From: Cryobacterium cryoconiti
GTDB lineage: Bacteria; Actinomycetota; Actinomycetes; Actinomycetales; Microbacteriaceae
Length of the DNA: 64,000 bases
Direction of reading: 5' to 3'
Assembly: GCF_004403065.1 (NCBI RefSeq)
Contig: NZ_SOHA01000034.1
Coordinates: forward strand, 1-64,000
Part shown: positions 26,659 through 35,715 of the stretch, one piece after another
Numbering within the stretch: position 1 is the first letter of the stretch
Layout: each line of letters begins with the position of its first letter
Notes under the pieces: generated by a model
Seen by the model: the letters and a program-made list of their open reading frames with translations, nothing else
Told to the model about the DNA's origin: nothing
Database searches by the model: none
Program-made: the position numbers and the translations under genes

Positions 26659-29183
26659 TGACGATCCACATCGACCAGAACCCGCCCGCGAACCAGGCAC
26701 CGGCGACCGCCCACCCCATCCGCCGTTCGCTCGGCGCCGACTGGAGCGTCGCAGCCCTGGACGGGCCAGTACCCCGGGAGGTCCGGCAAGCTGTGATCCC
26801 GGCAACGGTTCCCGGCTCCGTGCACACTGACCTGCTGGCGGCCGGACTCATCCCCGACCCCTACCTCGACGACAACGAAAACCTCCTCGCCTGGATCGGC
26901 CTGACCGACTGGCGCTACACCAAGACATTCGCGTGGCAGCCGGGCGGAAGCACGCAGACCGAGGTGGTCTTTGACGGCCTCGACACAATCGCCTCGATCG
27001 AGCTGAACGGGCACCCCATCGGCGAGACCCGCAACATGCACCGCCGCTACCGGTTCGATCTGCGTCCGCGACTCAAGGCCGGGCTGAACGAGCTCACTGT
27101 GACCTTCCGCTCCCCCGTGCGCGCAGCGGATGCTGCCAGCCTCCACCTCGGTTACCGTCCGCACGTGAACCACCACCCCTACAACGCCATCCGCAAGATG
27201 GCCTGCAGCTTCGGCTGGGACTGGGGAATCGACACGAGCACCAGCGGAATCTGGCGCCCCGTGACACTGGAAAGCTGGTCGGTGGCTCGGATAGAGAGCG
27301 TGCGGCCGATCGCCACGGTCACAGAGAATGCCGGCACCATCGACGTCCACGTCGAGGTCGCTCGAGCCAGCGACGCAACCCTGCTCGTCGCCGCATCCGT
27401 CGCCGGAGTGTCAGCGACAGTCGAGCTCGCCGCCGGAGAGACGACCGCGCTCGTGCGTCTCGAGCTGCAGGAGATTTCACTCTGGTGGCCGCGCGGCTAC
27501 GGCGAACAGCCGCTCTATGACGTCGCCGTCACCCTGACCCGCACCGCCGATGGCGCGGCCTCCACCGAACTCGACACCGCGAGCAAGCGGATCGGCTTCC
27601 GCACGGTCGAGTTCAACACCACCCCAGACGACGACGGCACCCCATTTACCATCGTGATCAACGGAATGCCCGTCTTCGTGCGCGGCGCCAACTGGATCCC
27701 CGACGACGCCTTCCCACACCGAGTCAACCGGGCCCGCTACCTGGACCGCATCGAACAGGCCGAGTTCGCCAACATCAACCTGATCCGAGTCTGGGGCGGC
27801 GGCATCTTCGAGGCCGACGACTTCTACGAGCTCTGTGACGAGCGCGGCATGCTCACCTGGCAGGACTTCCTCCTCGCCTGCGCCGCCTACGCCGAAGAAC
27901 CACCACTCGGCGACGAGATCGAGGCCGAAGCCCGCGACAACGTCGGCCGGCTGGCCAGTCATCCCTCGCTGGTCGTGTTTAACGGCAACAACGAAAACAT
28001 CTGGGGCCACGAGGAGTGGAACTGGAAGAAGCGCCTCGACGGCAAGACCTGGGGCGGCGGGTACTACTACGAGGTGTTCCCGCGGATCGTCGCCGAACTC
28101 GCCCCGCAGGTCGGCTACACGCCGGGCAGCCCGTTCTCCCCCGGACCCACGCCGGAGAACGGCGGGCACACGCCAAACGACCCCGAGCACGGCACCATGC
28201 ACATCTGGGACCTCTGGAACCAGCGCGACTACCCCGACTACCGCGAATACACGCCGCGGTTCGTCGCCGAGTTCGGCTGGCAGGGGCCACCGACCTGGTC
28301 CACGATGACCAGTTCCATCGGAGACTCCCCGCTAACCCCGGAGTCCCCCGGCATGCTCGTGCACCAGAAGGCGATGGAAGGCAACGTCAAGCTCACCGAC
28401 GGCCTGCTCGCTCACTATCCGCTGCCTAACGAGATCGACGCCTGGCATTGGGCGATGTCGCTGAACCAGGCGAACGCCATCAGCACCGCGATCGAGCACT
28501 TCCGGTCCCTGCAGCCACACTGCATGGGCAGCATCGTCTGGCAGCTCAACGACTGCTGGCCGGTCACCTCCTGGGCGGCCGTCGACGGCTACGGGCGGCC
28601 GAAACCGCTGCTCTACGCACTCCGGAACGCCTACGCCGACCGGCTCGTCACCGTGCAGCCGCGGGACGGCGGGCTCGCCGTGGTCGTCGTCAATGACTCG
28701 GCCGAGCCCTGGGCCGGTCCACTGACGGTGGCACGGCTCAGCGACACGGGCACCGTGCTCGCCGAGCACACCGAGCAGGTCACCCTGCCGGCGCGGTCCA
28801 CCGTGACCGTGCCGCTGCCGGCATCCGTGGCCCGGTCGACGGATGCCGCGACGGAGCTCCTGCGCGCCGACCTCGCCGGCGTACGCGGCCACTGGTTCTT
28901 CGCTGAAGCCAGAGACACCCGTCTCGGCGCCCCCGCGCTCGACACCCGGCTCGACCGGGTCGAGGGCGGCTACCGGCTCACCGTCACCGCGCACACCCTC
29001 ACCCGCGACCTGGCCCTACTGATCGACAAGGTCGACCCGGCCGGCACCGTGGACGACATGCTCGTGACGCTACTGCCAGGCGAGAGCGCCGTCTTCACCG
29101 TCACCTCCGCCGCGGAGCTCGACCTGACCGCGCTGTCGGCGCCGACAGTCCTGCGCAGCGGAAACCAGCTGGTCAGGCCGTGA
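26658..29183 (+). CDS. GH2 beta-mannosidase
   Basis: The 841-aa enzyme has the GH2 layout: a sugar-binding jelly-roll (about 25-205), an immunoglobulin-like domain (about 215-320), a TIM barrel (about 325-640) and C-terminal beta domains. The barrel carries RVWGGGIFEADDFYELCDE, the acid/base Glu446 in FNGNNENIWG and the nucleophile Glu538 in FVAEFGWQG. These motifs and the length point to beta-mannosidase rather than beta-galactosidase. There is no signal peptide, so it would hydrolyse imported manno-oligosaccharides from the non-reducing end in the cytoplasm. Confidence 0.9.
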   Translation: MTIHIDQNPPANQAPATAHPIRRSLGADWSVAALDGPVPREVRQAVIPATVPGSVHTDLLAAGLIPDPYLDDNENLLAWIGLTDWRYTKTFAWQPGGSTQTEVVFDGLDTIASIELNGHPIGETRNMHRRYRFDLRPRLKAGLNELTVTFRSPVRAADAASLHLGYRPHVNHHPYNAIRKMACSFGWDWGIDTSTSGIWRPVTLESWSVARIESVRPIATVTENAGTIDVHVEVARASDATLLVAASVAGVSATVELAAGETTALVRLELQEISLWWPRGYGEQPLYDVAVTLTRTADGAASTELDTASKRIGFRTVEFNTTPDDDGTPFTIVINGMPVFVRGANWIPDDAFPHRVNRARYLDRIEQAEFANINLIRVWGGGIFEADDFYELCDERGMLTWQDFLLACAAYAEEPPLGDEIEAEARDNVGRLASHPSLVVFNGNNENIWGHEEWNWKKRLDGKTWGGGYYYEVFPRIVAELAPQVGYTPGSPFSPGPTPENGGHTPNDPEHGTMHIWDLWNQRDYPDYREYTPRFVAEFGWQGPPTWSTMTSSIGDSPLTPESPGMLVHQKAMEGNVKLTDGLLAHYPLPNEIDAWHWAMSLNQANAISTAIEHFRSLQPHCMGSIVWQLNDCWPVTSWAAVDGYGRPKPLLYALRNAYADRLVTVQPRDGGLAVVVVNDSAEPWAGPLTVARLSDTGTVLAEHTEQVTLPARSTVTVPLPASVARSTDAATELLRADLAGVRGHWFFAEARDTRLGAPALDTRLDRVEGGYRLTVTAHTLTRDLALLIDKVDPAGTVDDMLVTLLPGESAVFTVTSAAELDLTALSAPTVLRSGNQLVRP

Positions 29184-30151
29184 CCGCGGCTGCCGCGGCG
29201 CTCGACGGCCCGGTCTGCGGGATGACCTGGGGCTGGACCGGGGTGCGCGGGGATTGGGCCACCGACGAGGCCCGGAGCTCGATGGCACGGATGAGCGAGC
29301 ACGGCGTCAACTGGACCGCCCTGGCCTACGCGGCCTTGCAGGAGAACGCGCAGTCGACCGAGATCCCGTTCGACCGGGAACCCACCGTCACCGACGAGGA
29401 GGTGCGCTGGGCGATCCGCGAGGCGAAGGCCCTCGGGCTCAAGGTCTGCCTGAAGCCCGTGGTCAACTGCGCCGATGGCACCTGGCGCGCCTACATCGGC
29501 TTCTTCGACTGGGAGGTGCCCGGCGAGCCCGGCTGGGCAGACTGGTTCAAGTCGTACACCGCGTTCATCCTGCACGCGGCCCGACTGGCCGAGGCCGAGG
29601 GCTGCGAGATGCTCTGTATCGGCTGCGAGATGGTGCGCGCCGACGGCCAGGGTGCCCGCTGGCGCACGTTGATCGCCGGAGTGCGCGAGGTCTACTCCGG
29701 GCTGATCACGTACAACTGCGACAAATACCAAGAGGACCACATCGATTGGTGGGACGCAGTCGATGTGATCAGTTCGAGCGGCTACTACCCGCTGGGCTCA
29801 TTTCCAGCCGAACTCGACCGGATCGACCCTATCGTTTCCCGGGCCGGTAGACCTTTCTTCTTCATGGAGGCCGGCTGCCCGAGCCGCACCGGCTCCGCCG
29901 CCAAGCCGAATGACTGGGCACTGCCCGGCGACCCGAGCGGCGCGGAGCAGCTTCGATATTACGACGACATGTTCGCCGCCGCCGCAGAGCGCGACTGGAT
30001 GCTCGGTTTCATGCTCTGGGATTGGCCGGCCCGGCTCTACTCAGCGGGCGACGCATCCCGAAACGACGACTATTGCGTCTACGGCAAACCGTCCGGAACG
30101 TTCCTGACCCAGCAATACCGCGAACTGCAAGGACTTCCCTACCATGAGTAA
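29180..30151 (+). CDS. GH113-like beta-1,4-mannanase/mannosidase
   Basis: The 323-aa TIM-barrel protein begins near GMTWGWTGVRGDW. Candidate catalytic residues are Glu150 in CIGCEMV and Glu230 in FFFMEAGCPS; their spacing and numbering match the E151/E231 pair I recall for Alicyclobacillus GH113 mannanase. Other aromatic motifs are CLKPVVNCADGTW and LWDWPARLY. It lacks a signal peptide and would act on oligosaccharides in the cytoplasm. The GTG start overlaps the GH2 stop codon (GTGA), and its 3' end overlaps the kinase gene by 8 nt. Confidence 0.78.
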   Translation: MTAAAAALDGPVCGMTWGWTGVRGDWATDEARSSMARMSEHGVNWTALAYAALQENAQSTEIPFDREPTVTDEEVRWAIREAKALGLKVCLKPVVNCADGTWRAYIGFFDWEVPGEPGWADWFKSYTAFILHAARLAEAEGCEMLCIGCEMVRADGQGARWRTLIAGVREVYSGLITYNCDKYQEDHIDWWDAVDVISSSGYYPLGSFPAELDRIDPIVSRAGRPFFFMEAGCPSRTGSAAKPNDWALPGDPSGAEQLRYYDDMFAAAAERDWMLGFMLWDWPARLYSAGDASRNDDYCVYGKPSGTFLTQQYRELQGLPYHE

Positions 30152-31088
30152 CCACCACCGCTCCCTCTCCATCGATGCCGGCCAGACGGGCATCCGAGCG
30201 ACATTGCATGACGTGGACACGGCCGATGCGACCGTCGAATTCCCGGGGATCCTCACTGACACCAATCTGGTCCCCCAACTGGTCGACGTCGTCGCTCGGG
30301 TAGCCGGGGAATCGGGACGGGCGATTCACACCGTGAGCGCCGGGATCTCCGGCTTCACTTACTCCCTCTCCGATGCCGACGGGCTACGCGCTGCCACCGA
30401 CGCCCTCGGCATACGCGAGGTCTACCTCGCCCACGACTCGGTCACCTCGTACCTTGGCGCGCTGGGCGACAGCCTGGGAGCCGTGATCGCGGTCGGGACT
30501 GGGGTGGTCACCCTCGCCGTCGGCGAAAGAACGGTCACCCGGATCGACGGCTGGGGCAACCTGATCGGCGACGCTGGCAGCGCCTACTGGATTGGCCGCG
30601 CCGCCCTCGACGCCGTGATGCGCGACTACGACGGGCGCGGTCCCCGCTCGCCCCTGACCGACGTGGTGCGCGCGGACTTCCCCGACTTGGAGACGGCTTA
30701 CCTCGAGTTGCAGAGTGACCCGGGCCGGGTGAGCCGGATCGCTGCATACTCCCGGTACGTCACCGCGCTGGCACCGACGGATGCCGTCGCCGCCGCCATC
30801 TGCGGCGCCGCGGCAGCGGAACTCGTACTCTCGGTCGCGACGGGCCTTCGCCGGGTGGGTGAGGGATCCGGGCCATCACCGGTCGTCTGTGGTCTCGGCG
30901 GGGTGCTGCGGGCTCCGGAGATCAGCGTGCCGTTCGAGCAGGGCCTGCGTGCCCTCTGGCCAGCCATCGATATCCGGACGCCGCTGGCCAGTGCTCTCGA
31001 AGGTGCAGCCCTCCTGCCCGTCCTTGCAGCCCACAGCGCCCTCCTCGACCGCGTTGCGGTCTCCGCCTCGAACGCCCTCGGCAGGTAG
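30144..31088 (+). CDS. BadF/BadG-type sugar kinase (N-acetylglucosamine kinase-like)
   Basis: This 314-aa protein of the ASKHA fold has the phosphate-1 loop SIDAGQTGIRATL (residues 8-20), the GISGFTYSL region, a catalytic-type Asp in LAHDSVTSYLGAL, phosphate-2 IAVGTGVVTLAV and GDAGSAYWIGR. It belongs to the BadF/NAGK group, not ROK. As the last gene of the mannoside operon it probably phosphorylates the released monosaccharide, presumably mannose; specificity cannot be read from sequence. Confidence 0.82.
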   Translation: MSNHHRSLSIDAGQTGIRATLHDVDTADATVEFPGILTDTNLVPQLVDVVARVAGESGRAIHTVSAGISGFTYSLSDADGLRAATDALGIREVYLAHDSVTSYLGALGDSLGAVIAVGTGVVTLAVGERTVTRIDGWGNLIGDAGSAYWIGRAALDAVMRDYDGRGPRSPLTDVVRADFPDLETAYLELQSDPGRVSRIAAYSRYVTALAPTDAVAAAICGAAAAELVLSVATGLRRVGEGSGPSPVVCGLGGVLRAPEISVPFEQGLRALWPAIDIRTPLASALEGAALLPVLAAHSALLDRVAVSASNALGR

Positions 31089-31161
31089 CCGTCATCACCA
31101 ACAGGTCACGCACCGGTATCGAACGTGAGAAAAAGCGCCTCGCCCCCGGGGTCTCAACAAG

Positions 31162-31195
31162 CTGACCACCGGCCGCCGTGCCTGTCGGTGGTCAG
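31162..31195. terminator. Hairpin after the mannoside operon
   Basis: A perfect 10-bp stem, CTGACCACCG with CGGTGGTCAG, encloses a 14-nt loop, 73 nt after the kinase stop codon. There is no T-tract. Its position suggests it ends the operon transcript. Confidence 0.55.
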
Positions 31196-31299
31196 TTCGG
31201 AGCCCCACTAGGCCGAAGCACACGGTCCAACGATGACGAGGCCTCTGAGAGTCCTTGCAGAAGTCACCAACCTTCGTTTCCTTTTGACCCATCGCGGCC

Positions 31300-31635
31300 A
31301 TGGCCCGGCGGACCTTGGCGGGCGTCATGTTAAACGGCCTCCCGCGGCTCTGCGCATACGACCCCGACCAGCACGGCTCGGCCCCCTTCGGATGGCACCG
31401 AGACTTTGCGGATGCCCGCCAGCGCCTCCACGACTGGGTTGCGACATCGGGGACCCGCCTCGAGCGCGACCGTCCGACGCGCCAAACTCCGTGGCCAGGA
31501 GAGCCGCCAGCGGATGCTGTAGAAGACATCGAGATCAGCGATCGCGACGCAGACTTCGTGCAGTTCGTCGTGGACGACGTCGCCAGGCGGCGCGCGGCCG
31601 AGGCGGCTTTCTATGCACGCGCCGAGTCGCCTTGA
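31300..31635 (+). CDS. Possible small hypothetical protein
   Basis: This is an open frame of 111 codons. The end of the protein, DFVQFVVDDVARRRAAEAAFYARAE, reads like a real amphipathic helix rich in Ala/Arg, and the middle is acidic. No family is recognised. The start is uncertain: an internal ATG at 31327 is as likely, and no clear ribosome site precedes either. The overlapping minus-strand frame looks like a shadow. It may be a remnant of island cargo. Confidence 0.35.
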   Translation: MARRTLAGVMLNGLPRLCAYDPDQHGSAPFGWHRDFADARQRLHDWVATSGTRLERDRPTRQTPWPGEPPADAVEDIEISDRDADFVQFVVDDVARRRAAEAAFYARAESP

Positions 31636-32131
31636 TTCAAGAACTCGTTTTAGACGATCGAGGAGATGGACTCCTGACCAGTCCGTGCGCGCATCGACGA
31701 GTTGCTGTGAGTTGACCGCTCCTTTTCCTCGGCGGTATAACGGGAATCCAGGCCCCCACACGTCATGTGGAATGTACGCGGTTCCCCGGGGCAGTTGAAC
31801 CGACTCTCGGCCGACGGGCTGTCGGGCTCTATTGGCGACCAACCGATATCAGTCACGCGACAGGGGCTCAATTGGTGCCGATACCGGTCCGCAGACTGAT
31901 TCTGAGGTTCAAGTGGTGGTTGACGGTGACCAATCGAGGGTGGCTTCAACCAAGTTCGCGGCCAGGTGTCGAGCGGGGATACCTAAGGGATGAGGTGATC
32001 AATGATCACGGGCGCCGGCTAGCAGTTGGCGAATTTCCGCAGTTACCTCCTCCAGGGCGAGCTGGACCTCCACAGAGTTCCTCAAGAACGATTGATCGAC
32101 GAGAATCTGGCGGTGCAGACATCGTGTCTAG
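31636..32131. other. Gene-free stretch between cargo and AIPR gene
   Basis: No coding region, RNA gene or clear repeat is recognised in these 496 nt. Base composition is less GC-rich than in the mannoside operon and resembles the AIPR side of the island. It may hold debris from earlier insertions. Confidence 0.5.
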
Positions 32132-33922
32132 CTACTCGGCACGTCTAGGAGTAACCACTGCCGGGAGGATAGCCGCACCAATCGTGTCGAACGGGCCGGG
32201 GTTCGCGGAACGCGTCGCTTCTACCATCGAAGAAAAGTCCTCGATCGCTTTCGCGACTCGCTCTTGAGATTTCAGTCCCAGGTCGGTCGCCGGTGATAGC
32301 TGTTTGGAAAAGGACAAGAGAGTATCGACGACTGGCTGCCAACGCTCCGTGGCGTCCGCAGGCGAAAGGTTTCTTTTGAATGTGAGCCGACTTCGATCGG
32401 TCACAGGCCGGCCGATGATCGTCTCGATGCAGGCCCCAATCGCCGCGACAAGCAGCAGATTCGATCCGCGCGACCGGAAGAACTCGGCATGTCGCTTCTG
32501 GGCTTGCGTCCGGTCATCCACAGGAATTGACACGATCGCTTGCTTCGCGTGGTCGACGGCGCGCAACAGACCGAAGACGAAGACGATGTGGCGAGCAGTG
32601 ATTGTTTCCCGGAAAATGCTCGCATAGGTCGCGTCATTGTCCCAAATCGTCCGGGTCTCGTTGTAGGCCAGGTTCGGACGTCCATGGAAGGCGGCGAGAG
32701 ACTGCGCAACGGATGAATCCGCAAGCAGTCCGCGGCGGCGAACAATCGCATCACTCGCCCCACCCCGCCGACCACCGCGATAGTCCGCATCCGGGACTTT
32801 TTCGAACTCATCTCGCAGCCGCTCTTGGATGGGGTCCTTGCTGCGAAAGTCAGTCGCTTCCACTTTGTTCTGCGTGTTGTTGAATCTAACGATGTCCTGC
32901 AATACCGAAGGATCATTGCACTTCACGAAGCGTGCCATGACGGCGGCTTCCCCGAGGTTTTCGGCTTCTACGTCAGATAGCTCGCCAATCGCACCGGTCG
33001 TCTGCCCGCCATTCACAATGCCAATTCCGCTGACCGTGAGCTGACGCGCGGATGCATCATGCGAGTAATCGTTCACCAGAATGGTGATCCCATTGTTGAA
33101 AATTGCGAAGTTCTTCGGCGCGGATTTGGCGGTTTCCTTGATGCCGAAGTTGATATTGCCCGCAGACCGGACCATTCCTAGGTAGTCCCGAATGTTCGGC
33201 GACATGAGCTGCGTCGTGTGGGTTGACCAGATTGCGCGAAGCACCTCCGCACTAACGGCGGTGGAAAAAGCGCTCCATCCCTCAGAGCTGAGCTCAAACC
33301 CACCGGGTACGTCAAAAACAAATTCGTCGTCGACGAGAATCGGCGCCTGGGTGCGCGCATACTCTCTCTCAAGCTGAGATTCGCCGATCTCGATGGAGGC
33401 CACGTCAACAAACGAACTGGGGAATTCCCGCCTTAGGAGCGCGTCTGCAGTCGTGGCAGCCTGCCCAAGTTCGCGCTGGACGTTCGCGGACTCAGGCAGG
33501 TTATGGACGTACCAAATCTCAAGTTCAGACACCGTTCCCGCGGCAAGTGCCGCGCGAACTTCCACGGCTGCTCCTCGCAGCGTCTCGGGCACCGTTTCCA
33601 GAGGTCCAGCCAACAACCAGCTGACCGCTGTGTTCGCGTCAGCCGCCTTATCTTCCGGCGCTGACGCTTTGGCGGAATTGGCTAGGTATCCCTGAGCAAG
33701 GACGATCTTCGTACCGTCGTTAACTACGGCTACGAGATCGCACTTCTTGTCATTGCTATGGTCTGTCAGGGCGTTGGCTGCGAAAGCCTCAATGTCATCG
33801 ATTCCCAGCTTCATCTGGGCGGCGAATAGAAGAAGTGCGTTTGAACCGTAAGGGGAGAGATCGTCCCGGGCCTCGAACGCACTGTAGCCGGGCTGGTCAG
33901 CTTTCGATCGGTTCTCTTCCAC
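32132..33922 (-). CDS. AIPR-family abortive infection protein
   Basis: The 596-aa protein carries the AIPR core (about residues 235-560) with NFAIFNNGITILVN (271-284), GIVNGGQTTGAI (301-312) and VRFNNTQNKVEA (345-356). AIPR proteins are linked to abortive infection against phage, and some accompany restriction systems. The N-terminal 200 residues resemble a restriction-nuclease-like fold, with Asp62 and IVLAQGYL, where the usual QxK is QGY. No methylase or partner is adjacent. The GTG start has AGGGGAG about 7 nt upstream. Its AT content is higher than that of neighbouring genes, in keeping with transfer. Confidence 0.85.
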   Translation of the reverse strand: MEENRSKADQPGYSAFEARDDLSPYGSNALLLFAAQMKLGIDDIEAFAANALTDHSNDKKCDLVAVVNDGTKIVLAQGYLANSAKASAPEDKAADANTAVSWLLAGPLETVPETLRGAAVEVRAALAAGTVSELEIWYVHNLPESANVQRELGQAATTADALLRREFPSSFVDVASIEIGESQLEREYARTQAPILVDDEFVFDVPGGFELSSEGWSAFSTAVSAEVLRAIWSTHTTQLMSPNIRDYLGMVRSAGNINFGIKETAKSAPKNFAIFNNGITILVNDYSHDASARQLTVSGIGIVNGGQTTGAIGELSDVEAENLGEAAVMARFVKCNDPSVLQDIVRFNNTQNKVEATDFRSKDPIQERLRDEFEKVPDADYRGGRRGGASDAIVRRRGLLADSSVAQSLAAFHGRPNLAYNETRTIWDNDATYASIFRETITARHIVFVFGLLRAVDHAKQAIVSIPVDDRTQAQKRHAEFFRSRGSNLLLVAAIGACIETIIGRPVTDRSRLTFKRNLSPADATERWQPVVDTLLSFSKQLSPATDLGLKSQERVAKAIEDFSSMVEATRSANPGPFDTIGAAILPAVVTPRRAE

Positions 33923-34092
33923 AAGTGCTCCCCTTGGACTGTACGACGATAGGTTCGATTCTGCCGGAAAAATATCCAGCCAATGTTCAACTACGGTAAC
34001 GGACGCATGTCCCCCCGTTCTCGTCTGACCAAGTTATGCCTGGCTATGGTTCCTCCTACGAACTTTTTCTTGAACCGTCTGACCGTGTTTTT

Positions 34093-35298
34093 TCAACCAC
34101 CGAGCACAGCGTCGAGGATCTCCGCCGTCACGGGGTCGACCAGGTCGGCCGTGACAACGTAGCTGTTTCGAGTGGTCTGCTCGTTCGCATGGCCGAGCAG
34201 TCGAGATGCCAGCATGATACCGGCGGCCCGCTCGATGAGCGTTGCCGCGGTGCGTCGGTAGATGTGCGTGGTGTACTCGTCGACATCGACGCCCAGCTTG
34301 ACGAGGTTCGCGCGTTCGTCGGCAATGAACGAACGCAGCAAGCGCTCGTAGTTGCTGACGCTCAGTGAACGGCCGGACTTGGTGGCGAACAGTGACGCCT
34401 CGGGGTCGGGTTCCGCGAGGGCAAGTCGGCGGCGAACGGCCGCTGCGGCCATCGATGGGAGAGCGATGCTGCGCCGTTGTCGCGAGCGCTTCGGAGAGTC
34501 TTTGCGATGGATCCCCTCTGCCTTCGTGCTGACAATGGTTCCGTTGACTACGAGGGTCGGAGGCAGCGTCGTCATGTCCACGTCACAGCGACGCAGGCCG
34601 AGGCATTCTCCGATCCTTATCGAGGTGCCCAACATGATTTCCATGCCGTCGATCAAGATCCGGTAGTTGGGCCGCGGGCCATCCTCCCGCGTGATTCTCC
34701 ACTGCTGCATGAGTTTGCGGATGGTGGTGATTTGCACCGTGGTGAGTGTCGACTCCTTCTTCGGCGTTGTCGGCAAACGTTGAACGTCGCGCACTGGGTT
34801 GCTAACCATCGCGTCGTCGCGCACGGCGTAGCCACAGACAAGGCTCAACACGGCGCGGGCGTGACGTGCTTTCGAGATGGATTCCTCGTCCAAGATTTTT
34901 TGGAGGATGCGATCGCAGCGACCGACGGTGAGTCGGTCAAGCCGTACTCCGCCACACCGCGGCAGGATGACCAGGCATGCGGTCGTCTCATACGATTCGT
35001 AGGTCGAGTAGGTGAGGCTGCCGGTCTTCGCGCGGGTGAGAATCTGAGGCAACCACAGCTCGACAGCATCGGCAACCGTGTTTGACGGCGCGAGCCCCCC
35101 AAACCCGCCGGTCGACAAGGCCATCGCCTGGCGGTGGACTTCGGTGCGAGCCCGTTCCTCGGTCTCCGCGGTCGCGCCGAGGCGATGCAGAGCGCCGCTG
35201 TCGTCCCGGGTAAAGGCACGGGCCCGGTACCGGCCACTGGGGAGGCGCTTGACGTCGATCTTGCCCAACTCACCGGCGGGGATCTGCGGCTTACCCAT
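34093..35298 (-). CDS. Tyrosine recombinase/integrase
   Basis: The 401-aa integrase has an arm-binding N-terminus, a SAM-like core-binding domain (about 72-175) and a catalytic domain. Catalytic residues visible are Arg228 in SIRIGECLGL, His345 and Arg348 in THIYRRT, His370 in LLGHANEQTT and the nucleophile Tyr380 in RNSYV. It would catalyse insertion and excision of the island at tRNA-Gln, whose 3' end is 384 nt away. Its ATG overlaps the stop codon of the upstream excisionase-like gene. Confidence 0.95.
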   Translation of the reverse strand: MGKPQIPAGELGKIDVKRLPSGRYRARAFTRDDSGALHRLGATAETEERARTEVHRQAMALSTGGFGGLAPSNTVADAVELWLPQILTRAKTGSLTYSTYESYETTACLVILPRCGGVRLDRLTVGRCDRILQKILDEESISKARHARAVLSLVCGYAVRDDAMVSNPVRDVQRLPTTPKKESTLTTVQITTIRKLMQQWRITREDGPRPNYRILIDGMEIMLGTSIRIGECLGLRRCDVDMTTLPPTLVVNGTIVSTKAEGIHRKDSPKRSRQRRSIALPSMAAAAVRRRLALAEPDPEASLFATKSGRSLSVSNYERLLRSFIADERANLVKLGVDVDEYTTHIYRRTAATLIERAAGIMLASRLLGHANEQTTRNSYVVTADLVDPVTAEILDAVLGG

Positions 35299-35485
35299 GC
35301 CGATGCTCCTGGACCCAGACGAGCACGTCCTGGACGTCGTAGCGCACGTGCCGGCCGAGCTTCAGGTACGGCGGACCGGTATGGGTCAGACGCCAATCTT
35401 CCAGCGTGCGCTCGGGGAGTCGAAGCAACTCGGACAGTTCGTGCTGGGTGAGGAACGTCGGAGTAACCTGCGTTGTCGCGTCCAT
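35291..35485 (-). CDS. Excisionase-like winged helix-turn-helix protein
   Basis: The 64-aa protein is a MerR-type DNA-binding domain, with TFLTQHELSELLRLPERTLEDW, then GPPYLKLGRHVRYDVQDVLVWVQ. This is the AlpA/Xis fold found beside integrases in actinobacterial elements. It overlaps the integrase gene by 8 nt. I chose ATG 35485 (MDATTQVTP) by domain length, since the frame before it is open but not protein-like. It probably directs excision. Confidence 0.88.
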   Translation of the reverse strand: MDATTQVTPTFLTQHELSELLRLPERTLEDWRLTHTGPPYLKLGRHVRYDVQDVLVWVQEHRHG

Positions 35486-35680
35486 ACCCAGAAGGTGTGC
35501 GGGCACGACCGTGAGCCGTCCGAGTGGACCGTGACAGGCCCGTACTTGTCCGGGCCGCATGACAACCCAGTTCCCCTGACTGGGGTATCTGGTGTCGTAT
35601 CTGGTAATTCGGCCCGTTTCGGGCCTCAAGGGAAGGATGGGCGATGGGTGATATCGCCGCGGAATCCTGCGCCTGCTACT

Positions 35681-35715
35681 GCTGGGGTACCTGGACTCGA
35701 ACCAAGAACAACTGA
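35681..35715. repeat. Attachment-site copy within tRNA-Gln
   Basis: This is the second copy of the 35-bp direct repeat (first at 18675-18709). It covers discriminator base, acceptor 3' strand, T-arm and part of the anticodon arm of the functional tRNA. The integrating element supplied this 3' half, so the tRNA stayed intact. Confidence 0.9.

Larger units (their letters stand above)
18675..35715. mobile_element. 17-kb tRNA-Gln integrative genomic island
   Basis: The segment is bounded by 35-bp exact direct repeats of tRNA-Gln sequence. A tyrosine integrase and an excisionase-like gene lie immediately inside the intact tRNA end. Cargo comprises an ABC exporter, CE7 esterase, LacI regulator, sugar importer, GH2 and GH113 enzymes, a sugar kinase and an AIPR protein. 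No relaxase, type IV secretion or phage structural gene is seen, so it cannot self-transfer by known means. Ends, integrase position and tRNA orientation agree with site-specific insertion at the 3' end of the tRNA. Confidence 0.88.

Noticed and set aside
31330-31842. Possible 170-codon minus-strand gene
   Set aside because: Composition resembles a shadow frame of the weak plus-strand candidate; no start site or family support.
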